Source: Hyaloperonospora brassicae (taxonomy: Eukaryota > Oomycota > Peronosporomycetes > Peronosporales > Peronosporaceae). Taken from it: a stretch of DNA of 64,000 bases. Below are positions 22,806 to 33,925 of the stretch, piece by piece; positions within the stretch are counted from its first letter, which is position 1, and each line of letters starts with the position of its first letter. A model generated the notes under the pieces. That model had not been told where the DNA came from. It saw nothing but the letters and a program-made list of their open reading frames with translations, and made no database searches. Made by a program: the position numbers and the translations under genes. The stretch spans positions 62,001 through 126,000 of the forward strand of contig CANTFL010000017.1 of the NCBI GenBank assembly GCA_947650285.1, read 5' to 3'.

Positions 22806-25800
22806 CACTTGTCGAAAAAAAAGACAGTCCATACTGTGATCGACGACGTGCTCTTCGTTCCTGGTGCGATCAACCCGCTTTTGTCGATGGGACGTGCAAT
22901 CGACGATGGATTCGAGTGGGACTCGAACACGCACCGATTTACTATGACAAAGAGCAACGAAGCAGTGGCACAAGAAGACAAAGTCGGAGCAGTTTGGGTG
23001 TTCGAGGGAAAAATCTCATCTAGAGACAAGGTTGGCAAAAGTGTAGAGACGCGCGTGATAAACTTTACAGCTCAAGATGGTGTCGCTGATCTGCAGTTGT
23101 GGGATAAGCGCTTGGGTCATGTGTGCCCACAGTACATCAGGCTGATGGTAGATAGGAAGCTTGTCGATGGTATGATGCTCTCAGGACGAGATGTACATGA
23201 CTGTGAGACATGTCACTTGGCAAAGCAAGTACGAAAGTTATTCAGGAAGTCGCTGGACCGCAAAATTGTCATGCCAAATCAACTTGTTTATGCAGATTGC
23301 TAGTGCCGGGCATCTCTTGCGGCACAAGAGTTGGAGCAATTTTGGTCATCATGGATGCATTCAGCAATTTTGTTACGACCTACATGCTGCGCACGAAAGC
23401 AGGAAGTGCAGCGGCCGCTGCTTTGAAGCGGTACTTTGCTTGGGCTGAACGACAAGCTCGTCGTCGTACAAGCGAAAACATCGGCGATACAAGGGCTGTA
23501 TATCCGGTACGACAACTACTTACGGACAAAGGTGGTATGTTCGCGAGTTCCGAATTCAAGCAATGGTTAAATATTCGAGGCATAGAACATGTACAAGTTG
23601 GACCAGCCATTTCGCAGCAGAACCCATTTAGACGGCTTCACAGGACATTAATGGAGATGAAGCGAACAATGTTGCAACACTCGGGCATGTCTAAAATATT
23701 TTGGACGGATACGTTTCAATACGCTGTCTATATTTAAAACCGCATATTTTCTCGTGGATGCGCAAGCACACCGTACGAAATTATGTTTGGAATGCGACCA
23801 GACATCCACATCTTCGAACTTTTGGCTCGCTGTAGTATGTGCACGTCAAAGCTAACGCACGTCGTCACAAGCTGCACCGTAACGCAAAAAAAACCAAAAA
23901 CGTTGTCTACCGCGACCGACATATCAAGGCATATATTGCAACCTTCACCGTGGATTTTTGCGATGTACCCATCGACGAGGGCGACAGCGGTGTCGATGCA
24001 GACGAAGACGTGACCAATATGTGCTACGACGTATGTGACAGCGATGACGTACGTGATGTAACCATCGACGAGGGCGACAGCGGTGTTTGTTAAAACGAAG
24101 ACGTGACCAGTATGTTCAACGGCTTGAGTGACAGCGATGTTGTACGTGACACGGATTCTGCGTCAGGTGTTGGTGAATTTGTCGGTGGATGTCAACCAGG
24201 CACAATAGGCCCAGAATCAGCAGCGACATCAGACATGAGTCATGTCAGTGAGATAGTCGAAGAGAGTCATCAAGATTCGAGCGCAGGTGAATGTGCACGC
24301 ATTAAATCGGTCGATGGAGAACAGGGATCAATAGACTTAGACGAACATACGGGAGATAATGATATGACGACCGCATGCAGCGCGGCAAGACTCGCAGATC
24401 GAGTTGAGGCAGGAAAGCGCAAGCGTACACAGCAGTCATCGACAGGCAGTAACACGGGAATCATGGAAGTCAAGAAGCGACGTGAGGGTTTGCGGCAGAC
24501 GATTCAGCGTCGATTGCCATCGCGATTTAATGGCTTCATTGTCCAATCAACAATATGTGCATCTGGTGATGGGGATAGAGCTATACACAAAAACGAATTC
24601 AAGATCCCAAAGACCCATGCGGAAGCAATGAATACTGAGTACGCAAGCAAGTGGCGGGACGCGGAATTACTGCAGCTCGAGGCACTGAATGATGAAGGAG
24701 TTCTCGAAGAAATTGACGCAGATGACGTTCCACCGTCTACCAACATGTTGACTACGATTTAAGTCTATGCGGTGAATACCGACGAGCACGAGAGAGTGAT
24801 TCGATTTAAAGCTCGACTCGTTGCGCGCGGTGACAGGCAACGCGCAGTTGTTAATTTTGTCGACACGTATGCACCGGTCGCTTGCATGGCGTCGTTTCGC
24901 TTGTTTGTCGCATTGTCGGCGATATTAAACCTGGAAATCTACAGTTGTGACGTAAACACATCCTATCTCAATGCGGACTTTCAAATTCCAGAGTACGTAA
25001 ATCGAATTCAAGGTCACGTGAATGATAGCAGCAAAGCGTATATAGTGAGGAAAGCGCTATTTGGATTGCGTCAAGCTGGACGAGCGTGGAACACGGAATT
25101 TGATTACTTTCTAAACGAACAAGATTTGAACATGGACAAACAGAGCCGTCCTTATACGTACGTTGACAAAATGGAGAAGTCTGTCTAACGCTGGTATACG
25201 TCGACGATGTACTCACAGCAACAAAATCAGAGCAGAAGGATGATCTGTTCAAGTTGCTAAATAAGCAGTATGGCATTAAAGATCACGGGCGAGCAACACA
25301 GTATCTTGGAGTCGAGATTGATCGCAGTGACTCCAGCTACTGCTTGCAGCAGACTCAGTATACACGTGAAATTCTCGAGCGGTTCGGATTCACAGAAGCT
25401 CGCAAAGTCGGCAACCCAGTGGATCGCACCACGCGACTTGTGCATGAAGAACCAGAGACAAGTACTGAAATGGTTTCTTATCCGTACCGTGAGGCAGTAG
25501 GGGCGCTCATGTACTTGGTAAAGTCAACGCGACCAGACAGCGCGTTTGCAATTGGGTTGCTCAGCCGGTTTGTCAGTAATCCGAGTAGCAAGCATGTTGG
25601 AGCAGTGAAGCGAGTATTTCGCTATTTGTCAAGTACGTTGGCGTACCGATTAAGCTACAAGCGCCAAGATGGAAGTGAAAGTCAAATTGATGTCGAAGGA
25701 TATAGTGACAGTGATTGGGGCGGTGATCCAGATTCGAGACGCAGTGTTACTGGAGTCGTAACAACTATTGCGGGCGGTGCGGTGTCATGGCTATCACGGC

Positions 25801-26123
25801 TTCAAATCGTAGTTGCACTGAGCACAGTAGAAGCGGAGTACATAGCATCGTGTGAAGCAGCTACGGAAGCAGCGTCTCTTCGAAACGTCATTGAAGAAAC
25901 ATTAAGAGTGATGAAGCAGGGCATCGCAGTGAAGCTCGGCGTCGACAACTTGAGCGCGATGACACTGGCGATGGATCCGACATTCAGTCGTCGGACACGA
26001 CACATTGAATTGCGCTGGCACTATGTGCGCGAGCAAGTGAAGAAGAGAAAGATTATACTTTACAAGTTCAAGACGGCTAAAAATGCTGCAGATCTTCTTA
26101 CGAAAGCAACCAATGTGCACTAG
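22806..26123 (+). pseudogene. pol: pol of copia-1: integrase, RT, RNase H
   Basis: Continues copia-1 after the copia-2 insertion. The A-run near 22816 is out of phase with the upstream frame. The pre-integrase zinc region (C-E-T-C-H near 23200) is followed by an integrase with Asp (MDAF, about 23350) and Asp (TDKGG, about 23525). The expected Glu motif is degraded (about 23620-23650). Stops or shifts occur near 23301, 23737, 24091, 24760 and 25186. RT shows a YVDD box (about 25200) just after a frame break. RNase H is recognisable to the end: SDSDWGGD near 25705 and an AEYIA motif near 25835. TAG at 26121 lies inside the truncated 3' LTR. Confidence 0.88.
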
Positions 26124-26215
26124 GAATAGCCAAGTGCGCAGGTATATGTAAATGTCAGTTCCAAAAACACCATCCCGTGATAACATCTCCAGTGAGCGAA
26201 CCGTAATCTTCAACA
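26114..26215 (+). repeat. copia-1 3' LTR, truncated
   Basis: 102 bp, homologous to 16393-16493. Ends TTCAACA against GAGCG (26216-26220). Confidence 0.8.
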
Positions 26216-26220
26216 GAGCG

Positions 26221-26232
26221 TGCTCCGTTACA
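26221..26232 (+). repeat. Family C LTR, last 12 bases
   Basis: TGCTCCGTTACA completes the family C LTR begun at 15725. The GAGCG before it is copia-1's target duplication. The next bases (ATAGG) are a one-mismatch copy of the left flank ATCGG. Confidence 0.75.
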
Positions 26233-27541
26233 ATAGGTCTGTGATATAGAGGGCTTAAAGACGTTAAACTTTCTTAAGAAAGTGAATGTTGGAATCTCTG
26301 AAAGAAGCAGGCGTCAACCCACACGTAATTTATTGATTATTCAATGCTGCCAGGATAGAGGCAAGTTTGTCCGAATGGTCCTTGTAAAAGGAGTTGCCTT
26401 ATTTCTTCCGGCACAGCAGCCTTCCCATGCTTACACTTTTTATAGCAGCGGAAACATCCTCAGCGTCAATATCATCGATCACTGCAGCATCTTGTAAAAT
26501 AGTAGGATGGGGTCCGCGAGCTAGAAAAGCTTTAGTACGCTGAACGTTAAAAGTGCATCGTTGGATCAGCTCAGCCCACCCGTCATCCATGTCATCAGCT
26601 AATCCCTCGATCTGTTAGGGCCGCGAGATGCTTCACCTCCTAGTGTGATGACAGTGTTATCTCGAAACTTCGTGGACACCCGTGCAATATATCGACAAGT
26701 TATTCAGCCTGGATAATAGAAGTGGTGGAAAAGCTGCTCGAGCTTCTTCCGCTGACAACGCCGCCGACACTCAGCCACTTTATCACAAAACGCCTTAAGT
26801 TTCTCATTCTCTTACATTTGACCAGTGTTTGTGGAATGTATACGCACTTAAAGGCGCCACAGGCGGTGGCGGTAACTCTGCGTCATCTGTTGGCGCACCC
26901 TCCGCACGGCACTCAGTAGTGATGTTCGAAGTTGCACTTTTCACGCATCCCACCATCGTGCAAGGTGCTGTGCTGTCGCTTTATCGCCACGAGGGAGGCA
27001 CTACACATCGGCTAGCTGTTGGGTAGCCTCAGTAAATGCGTGCGTGATGATTGTATAAGCTGTTGCAGTCACCGCCGCTACGACGGGGTAGATACGCCGA
27101 GCCTTGCGGTGCTGGACAGCTTATAAGGGCTCTGCCAACCGTAATGTAACTCCATTGTGGTCCGACTTAGGTCCTGGGACTGCCGTGCTGACGTTGCGTA
27201 TCCAATCGGCAGTCCGAGCTCTTAAGTACCAGCGATCGAGATGCGATCTCGCCTGGGCTCCTCCAGCCAAAGTGTAGATGTGGGTCTGAGTCTTTGAGTA
27301 AAAAACAACGTGACTGCGCTCTGCGTCCGCCAGTTCCATCTCATCCTCAAGTGCATCGACCAACTCCTGGTTCCGCAGCATACATCGAAGATTAGGATAG
27401 CCATGACGTTTACCCTGCGTTGCATGGTGTGACCGGTCCAGGCTGGATGCAAGCGTACAATTCCAATCACCCCCTAGTATTACCGGCCCAGTCACGTTCA
27501 CAAGCAAAGAAGAGATTTACTGAAAAAGACTTTCTCGGTCA
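26233..27541 (-). pseudogene. LINE ORF2 middle: endonuclease C-part, linker, RT start
   Basis: From right to left: APE-type endonuclease with a GGDWN motif (about 27465-27480) and an SDH motif (about 27160), both hallmark catalytic motifs. A linker follows (26590-26399, Asp/Ala-rich), then the start of RT ending in His-Arg-Pro at 26233. A stop and frame changes interrupt it. The right end, GGTCA at 27537-27541, is the reverse complement of TGACC at 44294-44298, where the N-terminal part of the same endonuclease ends. The endonuclease gene is split across 16.7 kb. Confidence 0.85.
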
Positions 27542-27952
27542 TGTAACGGCGCACACCCTTGCGTGAACTTAATGCAAGGGTATCGTGCACCGTTAAGCGT
27601 ACACGAGGCCACGGAGAAAGCGGTAGGTAAGACTGACGCAACACTGTCTTAATGAAAAGCAGATCTGTTATATTAATATTATTAAGTTCTTAACCACTGT
27701 CTCTCTGTTTGACTTAACTTAATTATACTAATCTAACTGAATGTATGACGACGTCTACTCACTACTCATTGCGCGCGTCTTGCGGCGATTGGTGGGTTGA
27801 TATCGTCAAGATATCAACCAATGAGTAGACTCTTTGGTCGACCCATCAATATCACCACTACTGGTTGTATTGTTCAAAGAATATTCAACATAATATTATT
27901 TATTGTAATTATCTCTCAAATGACAATTCCATGTAACGGGCGGCCCCAAACA
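27542..27952 (-). repeat. B1 3' LTR (subtype with extra 20 bp)
   Basis: 411 bp. Shares with the B2 left LTR (44299-44711) the variant around the GACGTC site and the longer end segment. These two are the LTR pair of the insertion in the LINE (site with TGACC). Confidence 0.9.
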
Positions 27953-27967
27953 TCAACCCCCCCCTTA
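27953..27967 (-). promoter_or_regulatory. Polypurine tract, B1
   Basis: On the minus strand a run of eight G with flanking purines directly before the 3' LTR. It corresponds to AAGAGGGGGTGA in B2. Confidence 0.75.
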
Positions 27968-28085
27968 ACTGATAGTCACCGTGTGAATATCGAAAATATG
28001 ATGGCCACTCATTGGCCACCATTGGGGCAGGGAGCACTTGTTGGGTCCGTTCCATTCACTTTCCACCCGACCTCGCATAGTTAAC

Positions 28086-29697
28086 ATGTCTATGCGGGGT
28101 GACTCAAGACACGCACAGCCCGCTGCTAAGCCAGCCTTTGCGGCAGACGATTCGTCGTCTGCTGCTCGTTCTCCGCCTGCAGCAAGAGGTGCTGCAGGTG
28201 CACGCGGTAGAGCACCGCGTGCGCATGATGACCCTGATGTAGAGGTCATCTACTCTGGCGAGTCAGACGTGTCTGACTCGGGCAATGCTGCTAGAGGCGT
28301 CTCGATCACCGGCGACGCCGCAGTATTCGCCAAGGACACTGCCGAACGAACGGACTCGTGAGTTGCAACACAGTCTGTTCGGCAGTGATGATGAAAGTGA
28401 TCAAAGTGGTGAGGAGTATTACTCCTTACCACCGCCGACTCGTGCTTCTTCGCACGAGAATGATGACGATGGCGCAAGCCGTCGTCATACTGAAGACCGT
28501 GGTACCGACAAGAGTACCACTGTGAAGCGTGATGAGCTTAAGCCGTGGCGTTTGCCTGAACGTCTCATCAATGGCTTGTCTCACGAGACAAGTCAACACC
28601 ATCGAATACCCTTATTCGATGCAACCGAGCTTCACGGCTTGAGCTCCAGCGCGAAGAACTTTCGCGCTGAGGAAGACTTTTATCTCGATGTCTTCCTTAG
28701 ACATCGATGGTACAACAGCAACCAAAAGCGTGACAAGGCCTCGATTTTGGCTGCGTGGAACGCATTCGTCCAAAACGTAAAGAATTTTGGACGAGAAGGG
28801 TGGCTCAAGAAACTTGAGGCGACATGCCTCAGGTTTGAAAGGCGAACGCCAACCGGTGCCAGGTACCGGTTGCACTGTTTGTCGAGTGAGGCAGGCATTC
28901 CTTGCCTCACATGGGGAGATCCTTGTGCGAGTTGTGTTGACAACTCGCAGCGTGCACCTAGGGATGTGTACTCCCTAAGTTCGCCCTGGGGAAGGGCACA
29001 CATCTCGAGTGAGATGCGGGACACGATTGCAAATTTACAATCCGTCTACAAGCGCCTAGGTCGTGTGTTTACTGATGGTCCCTCGGACAAATCGGATGAG
29101 TCTTGTCATACTGATGGACGAGACCAGGCACATCCATCATCAGCTGGGAGCCCCGCTCCCAGCTGTTCCAAAAAGATGGATACCTCCGCAATTGGACGAG
29201 GTAGCTCGTCCTTGATCCTGCATCGTCACGGTGGTTCAAAATACGCTCCACTAGAAAGCGTTGACCACCGTGCGAGTCCACCAAAGGATGTGGTGGAGGA
29301 GGAAAGACCTCCTCCAGAACCCCAGGCCCACCATCTCGACCCTTACGAGATGGATCGCGCAATCGACAAATTGCGCGATGATTTGGCGCACGAGAGGAAC
29401 AGGCGTTACGACCTGTCTGATTCCTTGCGGAAGTACCGCAAGGAACACGAGACTGATCATGCGAAGCACCGCTCTGAGTATGCGGTCTCAAAGCTGCAGG
29501 TCGAGCGCGACGTCCGCTTCCTCTTTGGCGAGCTGGCGACAGCTCGCGGAGAGACCTCTCGTTTGAGTTATGAGGTCTCTCGTCAACGCGACCAGACGGA
29601 TCGTCTGGAGCGCGAACGCAAGAACCTGATGGAGGTTCTTGAGCGTGGGGGCTATCTTCATCGGAAGAAGAAGGCTCGTACTGACAGTACGGCCTGA
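28086..29697 (+). CDS. Antisense ORF (aORF) of gypsy B1, unknown function
   Basis: Starts at ATG 28086, 133 bp from the inner LTR edge, opposite to pol. The first frame (to TGA 28359-28361) encodes a Ser/Ala/Asp-rich segment. The second frame (open from 28285, +1) continues about 445 codons to TGA at 29695. B2 has the same switch at the same place, so a shared shift or recoding is possible. Middle: a globular, Trp/Arg/Cys-rich region (about 28540-29060). C-terminus: a heptad-rich coiled coil (about 29320-29660) and a Lys-rich end. Its last 629 bp overlap, antisense, the linker and chromodomain of pol. TCACTTT at 28057-28063 resembles an oomycete initiator. No family recognised. Confidence 0.65.
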
Positions 29698-32600
29698 GCC
29701 TCCCCACGTAAAACGTAGGATGCGTGCGCATCCTACGTGGCAATTCGAGTGTGTATGCATTGCCCTTGCGATGCAACACTCGAAATGGCCCAATGTATTT
29801 CGGCAGTAGTTTACTACTGCCGACACTAGTGACTGCATGTCCAGGTAAGTTTACCGTAGACAGTAGTACTAGGTCGTTAACCTTAAATGAAAGAATATTC
29901 GCTCTTCCATTCTTGTCTGCGTTCCGTTTCTGACGGTCCACCGCATTTGCGATGGAGTCCTGAACGAAACGGACTACCGCTTCTCGAGTCAGCAGGAAGT
30001 TCTCTGCTGACTCTTTGTTTTGTCTGGCAGTGCGCTTCGTGCGCACTGCTAAGAGATTGCTCTCTTCTTCAGCGAGGTTGTCTTCTTCCTCGCTGACATA
30101 ATCGTTGGCGATGCTGAATATACCAGCATCGTCATCATCATCCGAATCAATAATAGCGTCGTCGCTATTATTGAGATGATCTTCTTCATCGATGTCGACT
30201 TGATCGACATCGGCATCATACGTGACGACGTTAGCGTCGACACGTGATGAGCAAGAGCCAAAACGGTTTTTGCTCGAGCGAGTCCCCCCCCTTATCCAAG
30301 AGTCACACTCTATAAGGGTGGGCACACGTGGATGGCGTAGGCCATTCACGTAAAACGGTGTGTGCTGTGTGGAAGCATGCACCGAATTATTGATGGCGAA
30401 TTCCACCATGGGTAGGAATTCGCTCCAACTCGAAAACGAGTGGACATATCCTCGAAGGATCTCTTCGAGGACACGGTTCGCACGTTCCGTCTGACCATCT
30501 GTTTCCGGATGGTCAGAAGTAGACATCTTCAATCGTGTTCCGAGAGAAATGAACACAGATTGCCAAAATGCCGCCGTGAACCGAGGGTCACGGTCGGATA
30601 CGAGTTCACGGGATAACCCGTGGAGTCTAAAGACCGTGTCGAGAAAGACACGAGCACAACCTTGAGCCTTGGTCGACTCGGGTACAGCAGCAAGATGGAC
30701 CATCTTGCTGAACCGGTCAACAAACACAAGAATACCATTATTCTTGTGAGCGTCTTCGGGAAACCCGAAGACGAAGTCCATTGAAACGGACTGCCAGTAC
30801 TTTGCCGGAAACAGGCAGAGGTTGCAATGGTGCACGGGATGAAGGACTAGGCTTCACCCGTTGACAAACTTCACAAGCACGTATGTACTTGCGTACAAAC
30901 TGATACTGGAGTGGCCAGTAAAAGTCACGACTTAACGTGAGGTAAGTCTTTTCTCTCCCACGATGGCCACCTGTTGGGGCATCGTGACACTCGTACATGA
31001 TGCGTAATCGCAAATCATTATGAGTGGGGACGACAACACGAGGCGTGTCGCCGTCAACGGCTGTATAATATAACAGTCCTTTACGCGTTGTGTACCGATC
31101 CGAGGAGGATCGGTACAAAGCCGGTAAATCTTTCAATGATTTACTGGATGGATTCAACAGATGATCCATTAATCTCAGAAGATCCTTATCTTCTGCGTAT
31201 GTATTTCGTACGTCGTCAAGTAAGCTTGACGACGGAACACTGTCTCCCAGTGTCGCAACAGTGGGCTTATCCGCACTGTTGGATTGTGCGTCCGGCTCGA
31301 AATCAGGCCGGCTCGAAATCAAGCCGGCGCGAAAGCGCATCAGCGACGACATTGAGTCGTCCATGTTTATACTCCACGGAGAAGTTATACTCCGCGAAGA
31401 AAGACAGCCACCTCGCCATTCTCTGCGAGAGGTGTGGGCTGTTTACGGCCGTGCGTAGTGACGCATGGTCCGTAGAGACAACAAACGGTCTATCTCCCAA
31501 GAGATAGACCCGGAACTTAGCCAGTGCATATTTCATGGCAAGGAGTTCCTTGTCATGCACTGGGTAATTGCGCTCAGCTGCTTGCAGCTGACGCGACTGA
31601 TAACAGATGACGCGCTCCGCACCATCTGCGTCAAACTGCATTAACGCACAGCCGATCGCAAAATCTCTGGCGTCACAGACCATATGAAATGGTCTGTCCT
31701 GATCTGCAATCGCCAATATCGGCGACTGCATCAAGCTTTGCTTGATACCTTCAAAGGAACGCTGACACTCAGCGTTCCATGGCCACTTGACATTTTTCTT
31801 GAGTAACCAAGAAAGATGTACCGTCATCTCGGCGTAATTACGTTAGTACTTGTGCAAGTACGCCGCTAAACCAAGGAACTTCCTCAGTCCCTTGACATCG
31901 ACTGGCACTGGCCATTCGGTAATCGACTTGATCTTTTCGGGATCAGGGCGTACGCCGTGTTTACCCACGATGCACCCAAGAAGTGATATTTCGTTTGCCG
32001 CGAATATACACTTCTTGATGCTGGCATACAACTTTTGCTTGCGCATAAGTTGAAGGACTTGACGAACGTGAGCTCTATGAACTTCAACGTCCGTCTTTCC
32101 GTCCATAGCCCGGCTATGGACGAACACATCGTCGAAGTAACTCGGTGCGAAGTCTCGCACCGGTCTCAACAGATTTGTAACACATCTGTTGAATGTTGCA
32201 GGGGCATTGCTCAGCCCCTGTGGCATCACTAGCCACTCCCACAGCATCCCGCTGGGGGTACTCACTGCCGTGAACGGGATGTCCCGTTTACGCATGAGGA
32301 TCTGATAGAATCCATCCATCAGATCCATGGACGAAAAGATGGTACTCTTTGACATACTATCTATGATTACGTCCTTCCTCGGTATCGGCGTCTGAGCCGG
32401 TACCGTTGCAGCATTCAACTTGTCGAACGATGCACGATCCGCCATACTCATGTGGCTTTTCTCACACGGAAGGTCGGAGAGCTGTGAGGGGATGTTGATT
32501 CCCTCACATGGCCCGCTGCTAAGCGATCGGCAAAGAACTTGTCGATCGCTAGCACCTGTTCACGAGGCAGTGGCCACTGCTTCATGACACAGTACTTCGA

Positions 32601-33925
32601 GCCCGGTTTGAGCTCGATCTCGTGTCGAGTGCCTTTGTCCTTAGGCAACTCGCAAGGTACGGATTCAGGGAAACTATCCCTGAATTCGATCAAATCCTTG
32701 TACAAAGGATTTGTTTGAAGTGACTCCCAGGATTGAGACGTGTATCGCTCAATCCGAGTCTTCTCATCGAGGACACTTTCGTCCATCGATGATCTGCTGA
32801 GAACCCGTTCGTTCTCAGCAAATACTGTCGCCGACCGAATATCGGCCACATACTCATCCTCTGTGACGATTATGCAGATCTGCTTGACTTTGCCACTACG
32901 CAGATCACGCAAGAACCGTTTCGGTTCTAGCGTTGGCAACTGAGTTATCTCCAAAGTTAACTTCGGAGGCACAATCAGATCAAGTGTATAAGCGCCTACG
33001 CTTGATCCGTCATTAACCAATACGTTCAACGTCTCGGTTTCTTCCTGGGAACTTCGTTCCACAGGTTGCTGAAGGCCTGATCCTTCAGCAAGTGACTCTT
33101 GAGGACTTCCTTCCTCAAGTACGTGGGGACTTATTCCCTCGACGTCTTCTGACTGTGGCTGTGCAACCACAGTCAGGCACCGATCCTCTACGGTCGACTC
33201 TCCAGTCGACCAAGGATTTACATATTTCCCTTTGGGGCAACAGGTTTCTTTTGTCTAAGATGCTTCCCGCTAGGCATGCATCCATTTCCCGGTCCACTCG
33301 ACTTCTTCGAGTGGTGGACCTTCGGCGCCGCCTGTACTTCTGTACAGCAGCCGGGAGCTTGCTCCACAGTGTAGTGATCAACTACACTGTGATCTTGTGC
33401 AGTCGTGCAAACGACCGTACCGCAAGTGAGGCCATCGCACTCACTCGCAGAACATCCACACGCTTGTGGACGCTCCAAGACATTCATCAGATGGCCATCT
33501 GATGAACAAGCGGCAGGCATCTTCACGGATCGATGCTGCCAGCTCACTCTTGGCTCGTACTTTCTGAGCCAAGGTAATCCCAGGATGACATCGAATTTGT
33601 CATCCAGATCTAGTACGATGAAGTCATAATCGTACTGTTCGCCCTCTAACGTGTAGTGGATTCCTACTACACGTTTCTCAACGGTTATCGATGCGCCTGT
33701 TGCAAGGCGCACCGTCATCCTCGTGAGGGGAATGTCGCGCTCAACGAACTTGAGCCTACGACCCTCTAGTGACTGGCGACGAACAAAGTTGTTCGACGCC
33801 CCACAGTCTACTAGGGCACGAAGGGACAAATCATTTGTCGCTTCCAACTTCAAGGTGATGAGCGAAACGTCATCACCAGGTGCAGAGACACACAATGATT
33901 GTGTATCTGGAGCAACTTTCGTCAA
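29069..33925 (-). pseudogene. pol: pol of gypsy B1: protease, RT, RNase H, integrase, chromodomain
   Basis: The -1 frame relative to gag. The protease has Asp-Cys-Gly-Ala (about 33815) and a Val-Ile-Leu-Gly motif. A 1-nt loss near 33230 shifts the frame. RT has a break at 32448-32451 (stop overlapping an ATG, also in B2), an intact YFDD box (about 32120) and a stop at 31843. RNase H runs to about 31310, then a 20-bp tandem duplication shifts the frame. The integrase HHCC finger (about 30990-30860) is followed by another shift near 30790. The DDE core is complete (MDF, SDRDPRF, TDGQTER), then an acidic insert rich in Asp/Glu (about 30230-30060), a GPF-like region, a Ser/Arg linker and a chromodomain with [10 protein letters not shown] and NSWE near the end at 29069. 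Confidence 0.92.

Larger units (their letters stand above)
16183..26215 (+). mobile_element. Ty1/copia element copia-1, broken, containing copia-2
   Basis: Bounded by the 5-bp duplication GAGCG (16178-16182, 26216-26220), which lies in the family C LTR. The 5' LTR is 16183-16493 (311 bp). The 3' LTR keeps only its last 102 bp (26114-26215). Order: gag with zinc knuckle, protease, integrase, RT, RNase H, the copia order. Copia-2 (5.1 kb) sits in it at 17727-22805. Several frameshifts, stops and an altered integrase region mark it dead. Confidence 0.9.

Noticed and set aside
17453..24762. RIP-like directional mutation as the cause of stops in copia and gypsy A
   Set aside because: Some stops fit G-to-A or C-to-T changes, but others are indels or different substitutions. 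Without aligned copies no bias can be claimed.
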